A DNA stretch of 5,185 nucleotides, taken from contig URZB01000129.1 of the NCBI GenBank assembly GCA_900552295.1, positions 1-5,185 on the forward strand. The letters are read 5' to 3'. Shown piece by piece: positions 1-5,185 of the stretch. This DNA comes from an uncultured Collinsella sp. (GTDB taxonomy: Bacteria > Actinomycetota > Coriobacteriia > Coriobacteriales > Coriobacteriaceae). Position 1 is the stretch's first letter. Each line of letters starts with the position of its first letter. The notes beneath the pieces are model-generated. The model did no database searches, was not told the origin of the DNA, and saw only the letters and a program-made list of their open reading frames with translations. Made by a program: the position numbers and the translations under genes.

Positions 1-57
1 TTCCTGGGCTTTGCTGGTTCCGCGGCTGCGGTTCTTGGTCTGGGTCTCGTGGGCTGC
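1..57 (+). other. Lipoprotein signal peptide end and lipobox (partial)
   Basis: The first 18 visible residues are Ala/Gly/Leu-rich and hydrophobic, and end in L-V-G before Cys (codon 55-57). This fits the lipobox consensus for lipidation by Lgt and cleavage by signal peptidase II. The positively charged n-region and the start codon lie upstream of the window. Membrane anchoring suits a binding protein from a bacterium without an outer membrane. Confidence 0.85.
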
Positions 58-1290
58 GGTGGTTCTGCCGGCTCCGGCTCCTCTGCTTCTGGTGACGCTG
101 CCGAGGTCTACTTCCTCCAATTCAAGCCCGAGGTCGATAAGGAGTGGAAGGAGATCGCCAAGGCCTATAAGAAGGAGAAGGGCGTCGAGGTCAAGATCGT
201 GACCGCCGCCTCCAACACCTACGAGGAGAAGCTCAAGTCCGAGATGTCCAAGAGCTCCGCTCCGACCCTGTTCCAGGTCAACGGCCCCACCGGTCTTAAG
301 AACTGGAAGGACTACTGCGCCGACCTGTCCGATACCAAGCTCCGCGGTGAGCTCATTGACGACTCCCTGGCTCTGCAGTCCGATGGCAAGGATCTGGGTA
401 TCGACTGGGTCCAGGAGAGCTACGGCATCATCTACAACAAGCAGCTGCTCGAGAAGGCTGGCTACAAGGCCGAGGACATCAACTCCTTCGACAAGCTGAA
501 GGCTTGTGCCGACGACATCCAGGCCCGCAAGGACGAGCTCGGCATTGAGGGCGCCTTTACTTCCGCCGGCATGGATGACTCCTCCAGCTGGCGCTACACC
601 ACCCACCTCGCCAACCTCCCGCTCTACTACGAGTTCGAGAAGGAGCACAACCAGGAGGACGACGAGATCAAGGGCGAGTATCTCGACAACTTCAAGCAGA
701 TTTTCGACCTGTACATCACCGACTCCACCTGCGATCCTTCGCAGCTTGCCTCCAAGACCGGCGACGACGCCACCAACGAGTTCGCAACCGGCAAGGCCGT
801 CTTCTATCAGAACGGTTCTTGGGCCTACGCTGACCTCACCAAGGCCGGCATGACCGACGATCAGATTGGCATGATGCCCATCTACATCGGTGTCGACGGC
901 GAGGAGAACCAGGGCCTGTGCTCCGGCGGCGAGAACTACTGGTGCGTCAGCTCCCAGGCTTCCGAGGATGCCCAGAAGGCCACCGAGGACTTCATGTATT
1001 GGTGCGTCACTTCTGACACCGCCACCAGCATCATCGCTGACAAGATGGGTCTGACTGCCCCGTTCAAGAGCGCTAAGGAGACCACCAACGTCTTCTCGCA
1101 GCAGGCCGTTGCCATGGCCAAGGACGGCAAGAAGACCGTCGCTTGGGACTTCGTTTACATCCCCTCTGAGGAGTGGAAGAAGAACCTCAAGCAGACTCTG
1201 ATTGCCTATGCTGCCGACAACAGCAAGTGGGACGGCGTCAAGAACGCCTTCGTCGATGGCTGGAAGACCGAGAAGGCTGCTTCCGAGTAA
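1..1290 (+). CDS. Sugar ABC transporter substrate-binding lipoprotein (5'-partial)
   Basis: Extracellular solute-binding protein, family 1 (COG1653, MalE/UgpB/MsmE-like). It would capture a carbohydrate outside the membrane and pass it to the permeases encoded next. The reading frame is open from base 1, and the visible start is a hydrophobic signal peptide ending in the lipobox L-V-G-C. The lipidated cysteine is codon 55-57, followed by a Gly/Ser-rich linker. A GTG at 49 lies inside the lipobox, so it cannot be the true start, which is off the window, probably by only a few codons. The mature protein is 411 residues, normal for the family. Counting from that Cys, family-typical segments are YGIIYNKQLLEKAGY near 123-137 and FATGKAVFYQNGSW near 243-256; many Trp and Tyr residues suit sugar stacking. 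Codon bias is very strong, as in highly expressed genes. The family call is secure. The substrate is unknown. Confidence 0.93.
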   Translation, partial: FLGFAGSAAAVLGLGLVGCGGSAGSGSSASGDAAEVYFLQFKPEVDKEWKEIAKAYKKEKGVEVKIVTAASNTYEEKLKSEMSKSSAPTLFQVNGPTGLKNWKDYCADLSDTKLRGELIDDSLALQSDGKDLGIDWVQESYGIIYNKQLLEKAGYKAEDINSFDKLKACADDIQARKDELGIEGAFTSAGMDDSSSWRYTTHLANLPLYYEFEKEHNQEDDEIKGEYLDNFKQIFDLYITDSTCDPSQLASKTGDDATNEFATGKAVFYQNGSWAYADLTKAGMTDDQIGMMPIYIGVDGEENQGLCSGGENYWCVSSQASEDAQKATEDFMYWCVTSDTATSIIADKMGLTAPFKSAKETTNVFSQQAVAMAKDGKKTVAWDFVYIPSEEWKKNLKQTLIAYAADNSKWDGVKNAFVDGWKTEKAASE

Positions 1291-1321
1291 GCAGTTGCTG
1301 CCCAAGCTATCTGATTAGCGA

Positions 1322-1357
1322 CAGGGGGCGGGCAGACGTTGGTTTGCCCGCCCCCTG
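1322..1357 (+). promoter_or_regulatory. GC-rich intergenic hairpin between binding-protein and permease genes
   Basis: The arms CAGGGGGCGGGCA (1322-1334) and TGCCCGCCCCCTG (1345-1357) are perfectly complementary over 13 bp. Two further pairs (G1335-U1344, A1336-U1343) leave a six-base loop. No T-tract follows: the next bases are CATATTG and then the ribosome-binding site. It is therefore not a standard intrinsic terminator. By analogy with malE-malF type spacers, I infer that it protects the 3' end of the binding-protein mRNA and/or partly attenuates read-through. That would give much more binding protein than permease. The structure is certain and the function is inferred. Confidence 0.75.
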
Positions 1358-1377
1358 CATATTGAAAGGACCCTTCT

Positions 1378-2232
1378 ATGGGCAAAGCACTCAAGCGCTG
1401 GTGGCCGCTCTTTATGCTGCCCACGTGTCTGGCGTTTATGATCGGGTTCGTGATCCCCTTTATCCAGGGCTTCTATCTCTCGTTCTGCCAGTTTATTACC
1501 ATCAACAACACGCACTTTGTCGGTATCGAGAACTACGTGCGCGCACTGTCCGATCCGCAGTTTGCCACGTCGTTCTTCTTTACCGTGGCGTTTGCCTTCC
1601 TGTCGACGGTGCTCATCAACGTGATCGCCCTCGCCATCGCGCAGGCGCTCACCCGCAAAGCGCTCAAGGGCACCAACATCTTCCGTACGATCTTCTTTAT
1701 GCCTAACCTGATCGGCGGCATCGTGCTGGGCTACATCTGGCAGATTCTGATCAACTGCCTGCTCTCCAACGTGGGCGCCCAGCTCATCGCCCTTAACTCT
1801 GCTGCTGGCTTCTGGGGCCTTATCATCCTGACCCTGTGGCAGCAGGTCGGCTACATGATGATCATCTACATCGCTGGTCTGCAGTCCATTCCGTCCGACT
1901 ACATCGAGGCCGCCAAGGTCGACGGTGCCACGGCATGGCAGACGTTTTGGAAGGTTAAGATCCCTAACCTGATGCCGACCATCACTATCTGCCTGTTCCT
2001 GTCCATCACCAACGGCTTTAAGCTGTTCGACCAGAACCTCGCCCTTACCGGCGGCGCCCCCGCGCACTCCACCGAGATGCTCGCCCTGAACATCTACAAC
2101 ACGTTCTATTCGCGTGCCGGTATCGCATGGCAGGGCATCGGTCAGGCCAAGGCAGTTATCTTCTGCATCCTGGTCGTAGCCATCTCCATGATTCAGCTTA
2201 AGGCCACGAGGTCCAAGGAGGTGCAGCAGTAA
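1378..2232 (+). CDS. Sugar ABC transporter permease, MalF/UgpA-like
   Basis: Inner-membrane subunit of the importer (COG1175-type, binding-protein-dependent transport permease), 284 residues, a normal length for a six-helix member without the extra MalF periplasmic domain. Hydrophobic segments are visible at about 11-33, 65-92, 101-122, 145-168, 200-216 and 256-275. The cytoplasmic EAA loop that docks the ATPase is at about 177-200 (EAAKVDGA, then an aromatic-rich stretch and IPNLMP), with the conserved Gly at 183. The ATG at 1378 is preceded by GAAAGGA (1364-1370) at good spacing. The gene follows the binding protein after an 87-bp spacer containing a hairpin, and its stop overlaps the next start. 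Together with the second permease it should form the heterodimeric channel. The family is clear; the substrate is unknown. Confidence 0.95.
   Translation: MGKALKRWWPLFMLPTCLAFMIGFVIPFIQGFYLSFCQFITINNTHFVGIENYVRALSDPQFATSFFFTVAFAFLSTVLINVIALAIAQALTRKALKGTNIFRTIFFMPNLIGGIVLGYIWQILINCLLSNVGAQLIALNSAAGFWGLIILTLWQQVGYMMIIYIAGLQSIPSDYIEAAKVDGATAWQTFWKVKIPNLMPTITICLFLSITNGFKLFDQNLALTGGAPAHSTEMLALNIYNTFYSRAGIAWQGIGQAKAVIFCILVVAISMIQLKATRSKEVQQ
2215..2223 (+). promoter_or_regulatory. Strong Shine-Dalgarno of second permease, inside the first permease gene
   Basis: AAGGAGGTG lies within the last codons of the upstream permease, eight bases before the ATG at 2232. It matches the anti-Shine-Dalgarno core and fixes the start. 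The TAATG junction shares one base between stop and start, which points to translational coupling and balanced production of the two permeases. Confidence 0.85.
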
Positions 2233-3071
2233 TGAAACGCGATAAGGTTATCAACCGCGCGCTCTCGATTTTCTTTACGATTCTGTCGCTCGCGTGGATC
2301 TACCCCGTGTTCATGATTGCGCTCAATTCCTTTAAAAAGGCAACTGCAATCAGCACCACCACGGCATTCGATCTGCTCACGCCCGAGACGTTCAACGGCC
2401 TCGCAAACTACATGCATGCCCATAACGAGCAGGGCTTTGCCTCGGCATTTATGTACTCGCTCATCATCACGGTCACGTCGGTCGTGCTGATTCTGGTGTG
2501 CTGCTCCATGTGTGCTTGGTACGTAGTGCGCGTCAACAGCAAGATCTCGAACTTCTTCTATTACCTGTTCGTCTTCTCGATGGTCGTGCCCTTCCAGATG
2601 CTCATGTTCACGCTGTCCAATTTGGCGGACCGCATCGGCTTCAACACGCCGTTCAACATCTGCTTTATCTACCTCGGCTTTGGCGCGGGCCTGGCGGTCT
2701 TTATGTTCGCCGGCTTTGTAAAGAACATCCCGCTCGAGATCGAAGAGGCGGCCATGATCGACGGCTGCAACCCGGTCCAGGTGTTCTTTAAGATCGTCCT
2801 TCCCATCATGAAGCCCACCTATCTTTCGGTCGGCATCCTCGAGACCATGTGGGTCTGGAACGACTATCTGCTGCCCTACCTCACTCTCGACTCCACCAAG
2901 TACAAGACCATTCCTATCTTGATCCAGTACTTCCGCGGCGGCTACGGCCACGTCGAGCTCGGCCCCATGATGGCCTGCATCATGATGGTCGTTATCCCCA
3001 TCGTCATCATGTACATCCTCTGCCAGAAGTACATCATCGACGGCGTGGTGGCAGGTGCCGTCAAGGGCTGA
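2232..3071 (+). CDS. Sugar ABC transporter permease, MalG/UgpE-like
   Basis: Second membrane subunit of the importer (COG0395-type), 279 residues, typical length. Hydrophobic segments lie at about 11-32, 72-98, 107-128, 142-163, 194-212 and 246-264. The EAA loop is at about 172-195 (EAAMIDGC, then a stretch ending in LPIMKP). The family-typical C-terminus is present: [15 protein letters not shown], close to the ending of MalG-type permeases. The canonical Ala after the loop's DG is Cys here (DGC for DGA), a mild variation. The start at 2232 is set by AAGGAGGTG eight bases upstream and by the TAATG overlap with the first permease. It should pair with that protein to form the channel and contact the ATPase through the EAA loop. 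Substrate unknown. Confidence 0.95.
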   Translation: MKRDKVINRALSIFFTILSLAWIYPVFMIALNSFKKATAISTTTAFDLLTPETFNGLANYMHAHNEQGFASAFMYSLIITVTSVVLILVCCSMCAWYVVRVNSKISNFFYYLFVFSMVVPFQMLMFTLSNLADRIGFNTPFNICFIYLGFGAGLAVFMFAGFVKNIPLEIEEAAMIDGCNPVQVFFKIVLPIMKPTYLSVGILETMWVWNDYLLPYLTLDSTKYKTIPILIQYFRGGYGHVELGPMMACIMMVVIPIVIMYILCQKYIIDGVVAGAVKG

Positions 3072-3095
3072 TGCCGTAACTGTTTTGCAAGTTTC

Positions 3096-3121
3096 TGCGG
3101 CGCCCTCAACATGGTGCCGCA
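3096..3121 (+). promoter_or_regulatory. Small hairpin just upstream of the ATPase ribosome-binding site
   Basis: TGCGGCGCC (3096-3104) and GGTGCCGCA (3113-3121) form a 9-bp stem with one G-U pair and an eight-base loop. It ends a few bases before the GAAAGGT ribosome-binding site at 3126-3132. There is no T-tract, so it is not an obvious terminator. It could tune mRNA stability or translation of the ATPase; this is inference. Confidence 0.5.
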
Positions 3122-3125
3122 TATC

Positions 3126-3132
3126 GAAAGGT
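3126..3132 (+). promoter_or_regulatory. Shine-Dalgarno deciding the ATPase start
   Basis: GAAAGGT lies about seven bases before the ATG at 3139. It supports that start over the in-frame GTG at 3055, which lies within the end of the permease gene and would add 28 residues unlike anything at the start of this ATPase family. Confidence 0.75.
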
Positions 3133-3138
3133 AAAGAC

Positions 3139-4320
3139 ATGGCCGAGATCGTTCTCAAACATGTTCAGAAGGTGTATCCCAACACCGAGTCCAAAAAGAA
3201 GGGCTTCTTTGGCAAAAAGAAGAAGACCGAGGAGAAGAAGCACAACCTCAAGGTTACCGAGGATGGCGTGCTCGCTGTTGAGGACTTTAACCTCACCGTT
3301 CACGACCAGGAGTTCGTCGTCCTCGTTGGCCCGTCTGGCTGCGGTAAGTCCACGACGATGCGCATGGTCGCCGGCCTGGAGGACATTACCTCGGGCGACG
3401 TGCTCATCGACGGCAAGCGGGTCAACGACGTGGCGCCCAAGGACCGCGACATCGCCATGGTGTTCCAGAGCTACGCTCTGTACCCCAACATGACGGTGTA
3501 CGAGAACATGGCGTTTACGCTTGAGCTCAAGAAGGTCTCCAAGGACGAGATCGACCGCAAGGTTCGCTCCGCTGCCGAGATCTTGGGTATCACCGAGTAC
3601 CTAGACCGTAAGCCCAAGGCGCTTTCGGGCGGCCAGCGCCAGCGTGTCGCTATCGGCCGCGCCATCGTGCGTGACCCCAAGGTCTTCCTGATGGACGAGC
3701 CGCTGTCCAACCTCGACGCCAAGCTGCGTAACCAGATGCGTGCTGAGATCATTAAGCTGCGCGAGAAGATCGACACCACCTTCATCTACGTTACCCACGA
3801 CCAGGTCGAGGCTATGACGCTGGGCGACCGTATCGTCATCATGCGCGACGGCTTCATCCAGCAGATCGGCACCCCGCAGGAGGTTTTCAACCATCCGGCA
3901 AACCTCTTCGTCGCAGGCTTCATCGGCACGCCGCAGATGAACTTCTTCGATGCAACGCTTTCCAAGAAGGGTGACAAGTACGTCGCAACCGTACAGGGCA
4001 AGGACTTTGAACTGCCCGCTAACAAGCAGGAAGCGCTCAAGAAGATGGACAGAGTCCCCACCGATATCATCGCCGGTGTCCGCCCGGTTCATATCCACCT
4101 GTCCCAGGACGGCATCGACGCTATGGTTGATGTCTCCGAGTTGATGGGCTCCGAACTGCATCTGCATGTTAACTCCAACGGCAAGGATGTTGTCATCGTC
4201 GTCCCGACGACCGATATCGACCTCGACGCTGTCCACGGCAGCCACAAGCCCGTAAAGTACAGCTTCAAGCCTGAACTGATGCACTTCTTCGACAAGGAAA
4301 CCGAGAAGAACATTTTCTGA
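3139..4320 (+). CDS. Sugar ABC transporter ATP-binding protein, MsmK/UgpC/MalK family
   Basis: Cytoplasmic ATPase that powers the importer (COG3842/COG3839 type), 393 residues. In order: first strand [14 protein letters not shown]; a Lys/Glu-rich insertion at about 16-41; Walker [10 protein letters not shown] (64-72); Q-loop Gln110; signature LSGGQRQR (162-169); Walker B VFLMDEP with D186 and E187; D-loop SNLDAKLR (190-197); switch His220. Residues from about 265 onward form the C-terminal OB/TOBE regulatory domain seen in MalK-like proteins. All catalytic motifs are intact. In the C-terminal GxRPxH segment (313-318) a Val sits where Glu is common. The start at 3139 is chosen over an in-frame GTG at 3055 because of the ribosome-binding site and the fit to the family N-terminus. 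MsmK-type ATPases can serve several sugar importers, so this one may not be exclusive to the adjacent permeases. The symbol is left blank because family members cannot be told apart here. Confidence 0.95.
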   Translation: MAEIVLKHVQKVYPNTESKKKGFFGKKKKTEEKKHNLKVTEDGVLAVEDFNLTVHDQEFVVLVGPSGCGKSTTMRMVAGLEDITSGDVLIDGKRVNDVAPKDRDIAMVFQSYALYPNMTVYENMAFTLELKKVSKDEIDRKVRSAAEILGITEYLDRKPKALSGGQRQRVAIGRAIVRDPKVFLMDEPLSNLDAKLRNQMRAEIIKLREKIDTTFIYVTHDQVEAMTLGDRIVIMRDGFIQQIGTPQEVFNHPANLFVAGFIGTPQMNFFDATLSKKGDKYVATVQGKDFELPANKQEALKKMDRVPTDIIAGVRPVHIHLSQDGIDAMVDVSELMGSELHLHVNSNGKDVVIVVPTTDIDLDAVHGSHKPVKYSFKPELMHFFDKETEKNIF

Positions 4321-4339
4321 TTCAGAATGACAAAAAGAA

Positions 4340-4388
4340 CCGCCCGCCGGAATTTGCTGCCCCCTGACAGGGGTAACAATGGCGGCGG
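4340..4388 (+). other. Nested inverted repeats after the ATPase gene
   Basis: CCGCC-C-GCC (4340-4348, with C4345 bulged) can pair with GGCGGCGG (4381-4388) in an 8-bp outer stem. Inside it, TTG (4354-4356) pairs with CAA (4377-4379), and CCCCT (4361-4365) pairs with AGGGG (4369-4373) around a GAC loop. No T-tract follows. It could be part of a tandem terminator, the remains of an interrupted terminator, or an end structure of the neighbouring mobile element. The pairing is visible; the role is unknown. Confidence 0.45.
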
Positions 4389-4393
4389 GGATT

Positions 4394-4427
4394 ACCCGGC
4401 TGGTGTTTCAGGCACCAGTCGGGTTTT
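4394..4427 (+). terminator. Rho-independent terminator of the ABC operon
   Basis: ACCCGGCTGGTG (4394-4405) pairs with CACCAGTCGGGT (4413-4424) over 12 bp with one G-U pair and a seven-base loop. It is followed by a short T-run (TTTT, 4424-4427, then CC). It reads rightward and sits 74 bases past the ATPase stop. On the opposite strand the stem is followed by AATCC instead of a U-run, so it would be a weaker stop for the convergent recombinase gene. Confidence 0.75.
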
Positions 4428-5149
4428 CCATTGGCGTATAACTGGGAATAGTTCAGGACACTTTCGGGATTTCTTTATGTTGCTCCGGTTTTGCTGTTTG
4501 TCTGTTCTCCATGCACCCAATATCGGCGTAGTGAATTTCCACCGTCTGTGGTGCGTGTTTGGACCATTTTACTTCCTTTTCATGCACCACAATTTTCTGA
4601 ATGAAGAGCCGCAGCAGCTCCGGTGTTAGTTCTTGAATGTCCGTGTACCGCTTCGCTTTGTCGAGGAAGGCTGCCGTATTACTAACTGTTTCTTTCAGCC
4701 GCTGGATCTCTGCTTCTCGCTGCGGGAGCGATTCTGTCAGTTTTGCCTGTTCATCTGTGTAGCTGGCAACGAGCATCTGGAACTGTTCTGCCGTGATGCG
4801 CCCCAGTACGCTTTCTTCATAGAGCTTCTTAAAAATCGCATCCAGCTCGGCTTTGCGTTTCTGCATGGCCGATTTCTCTTTTTCCAGCTTGCGGATCTCT
4901 TTTTGAAGCTCTGCGGACTGTTTGCTGTTTAGGTATTCGGCAAATTCCTGCGGATGCTCTCTGGCTTCCGCCGTCACCCGACGCAGATCCTCCAGCACGA
5001 TCTCATCGAGGATGCATTCTCGGATATAATGGGCTGTGCAGGCTTCACCATCCTTTTTGTAGGTACGACAGGTGAAGTGGTTGTAGTCGGCGGACATCGT
5101 ATGCGCCCGGTGGAGTACCATTGCTTTGCCACAATCAGCACAAACTACC
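4428..5149 (-). mobile_element. Probable end of an integrative/transposable element with a large serine recombinase (partial)
   Basis: The recombinase fragment implies an element running out of the window to the right. Base composition drops, and codons such as TTT, AAA, GAA and CAG replace the operon's G/C-ending preferences. The element edge must lie between the ATPase stop (4320) and the recombinase stop (4453), but no attachment-site repeat can be identified because the other end is missing. The left boundary given is only an estimate. Large serine recombinases of the TnpX/TndX (Tn4451/Tn5397) type often sit at one end of their element, which fits. A chimeric contig is the alternative. 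Confidence 0.45.
4453..5149 (-). CDS. Large serine recombinase, C-terminal part (N-terminus lost at contig end)
   Basis: Site-specific recombinase of the TnpX/TndX-like class in gut Firmicutes elements, which excises and inserts mobile DNA. About 231 genuine residues remain. They begin inside the recombinase zinc beta ribbon: a CADC pair followed by two more cysteines about 21 and 31 residues later (TCRTY and ACTAHYIRE), a plausible four-Cys zinc site. A long Lys/Glu/Gln-rich coiled coil follows (about residues 80-160), then a DUF4368-like C-terminus around YTDIQELTPELLRLFIQKIV and VEIHYADIG. The catalytic resolvase domain and central recombinase domain are absent because the sequence ends, not because of a visible mutation. 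The frame stays open to 5166, but the ATG there (5164-5166) lies in adapter sequence. The gene is convergent with the ABC operon. The family call is confident; whether the full gene is intact is unknown. Confidence 0.88.
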
Positions 5150-5185
5150 CTGTGTCTTATACACATCTGACGCTGCCGACGATAA
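5150..5185. other. Nextera/Tn5 sequencing adapter remnant (artefact)
   Basis: 5150-5168 reads CTGTGTCTTATACACATCT, the 19-bp Tn5 mosaic end with one mismatch (G at 5154 where the standard has C). It is followed directly by GACGCTGCCGACGA (5169-5182), the constant part of the Nextera read-1-side (i5) adapter in reverse complement. That gives 32 of 33 bases matching from memory. The final TAA (5183-5185) may be the first bases of an index. The match, its position at the very end and the order of the parts make this a library artefact that should be trimmed from the genome sequence. Confidence 0.95.

Noticed and set aside
49..51. GTG as the start codon of the binding protein
   Set aside because: It lies inside the lipobox, two codons before the lipidated Cys. 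The open frame upstream encodes a hydrophobic signal peptide, so the start is off the window.
1315..2067. Antisense open frame (250 codons) opposite the first permease
   Set aside because: It is antisense to a clear membrane protein, has low-complexity charged composition, and has no recognisable motif.
3055..3138. N-terminal extension of the ATPase from a GTG at 3055
   Set aside because: It overlaps the end of the permease gene, reads through the intergenic hairpin and has no family resemblance. The ATG at 3139 has a ribosome-binding site and matches the family N-terminus.
2193..3158. Long antisense open frame (321 codons) opposite the second permease
   Set aside because: It is a shadow of the G/C-biased codons of the permease gene. 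Its product is rich in His, Asp and Arg, with no recognisable domain.
3601..4284. Antisense open frame (227 codons) opposite the ATPase
   Set aside because: It is the mirror of a highly conserved ATPase with biased codons, with no independent evidence of coding.
4327..4629. Plus-strand open frame of 100 codons after the ATPase
   Set aside because: It runs through the nested hairpin and terminator, then antisense through the recombinase 3' end; there is no clear ribosome-binding site or domain.
4321..5149. CRISPR array, tRNA or riboswitch next to the recombinase
   Set aside because: No regular direct repeats, no tRNA cloverleaf or T-loop sequence, and no recognisable aptamer were seen in this stretch.
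5150..5168. Natural Tn5/IS50 end
   Set aside because: The mosaic end is the engineered hybrid used in tagmentation and is followed directly by the library adapter at the contig edge, so an artefact explains it fully.

Overview
The window holds a four-gene carbohydrate ABC import operon on the + strand, followed by the tail of a mobile-element recombinase on the - strand. The last 36 bases look like sequencing-library adapter, not genome. The operon is GC-rich with strongly biased codons (AAG, GAC, GAG, CTC, CTG, ATC). Its proteins read like those of gut Coriobacteriia such as Collinsella. That assignment rests on recall of the protein and codon style, not on a search.

Layout. 1-1290: a solute-binding lipoprotein, cut by the window's left edge within its signal peptide. 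1291-1377: a spacer with a perfect 13-bp GC-rich hairpin that has no T-tract. 1378-2232 and 2232-3071: two MalF/UgpA-like and MalG/UgpE-like permeases, sharing one base (TAATG). 3072-3138: a short spacer with a smaller hairpin next to the ribosome-binding site. 3139-4320: an MsmK/UgpC/MalK-type ATPase with a lysine-rich insertion near its N-terminus. 4321-4452: an intergenic stretch with a nested hairpin and a convincing rho-independent terminator reading rightwards. 4453-5149 (- strand): the C-terminal part of a large serine recombinase (zinc ribbon, coiled coil, DUF4368-like tail), lower in GC and with different codon use. 5150-5185: Nextera/Tn5 mosaic-end and adapter sequence (one mismatch in 33 bases) plus three bases that may begin an index.

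How it works together. The lipoprotein would capture an oligosaccharide or other sugar outside the membrane and deliver it to the two-permease channel. The ATPase dimer would drive import by docking on the EAA loops of both permeases. The substrate cannot be read from the sequence, and no glycosidase or regulator is in view. The recombinase fragment suggests that a Firmicutes-type integrative element sits just downstream of, and convergent with, the operon; a misassembly joining two genomes is the main alternative.

I see no convincing new biological system. The most consequential observation is the adapter at the right end, which supplies a false start codon and a false N-terminus for the recombinase ORF.
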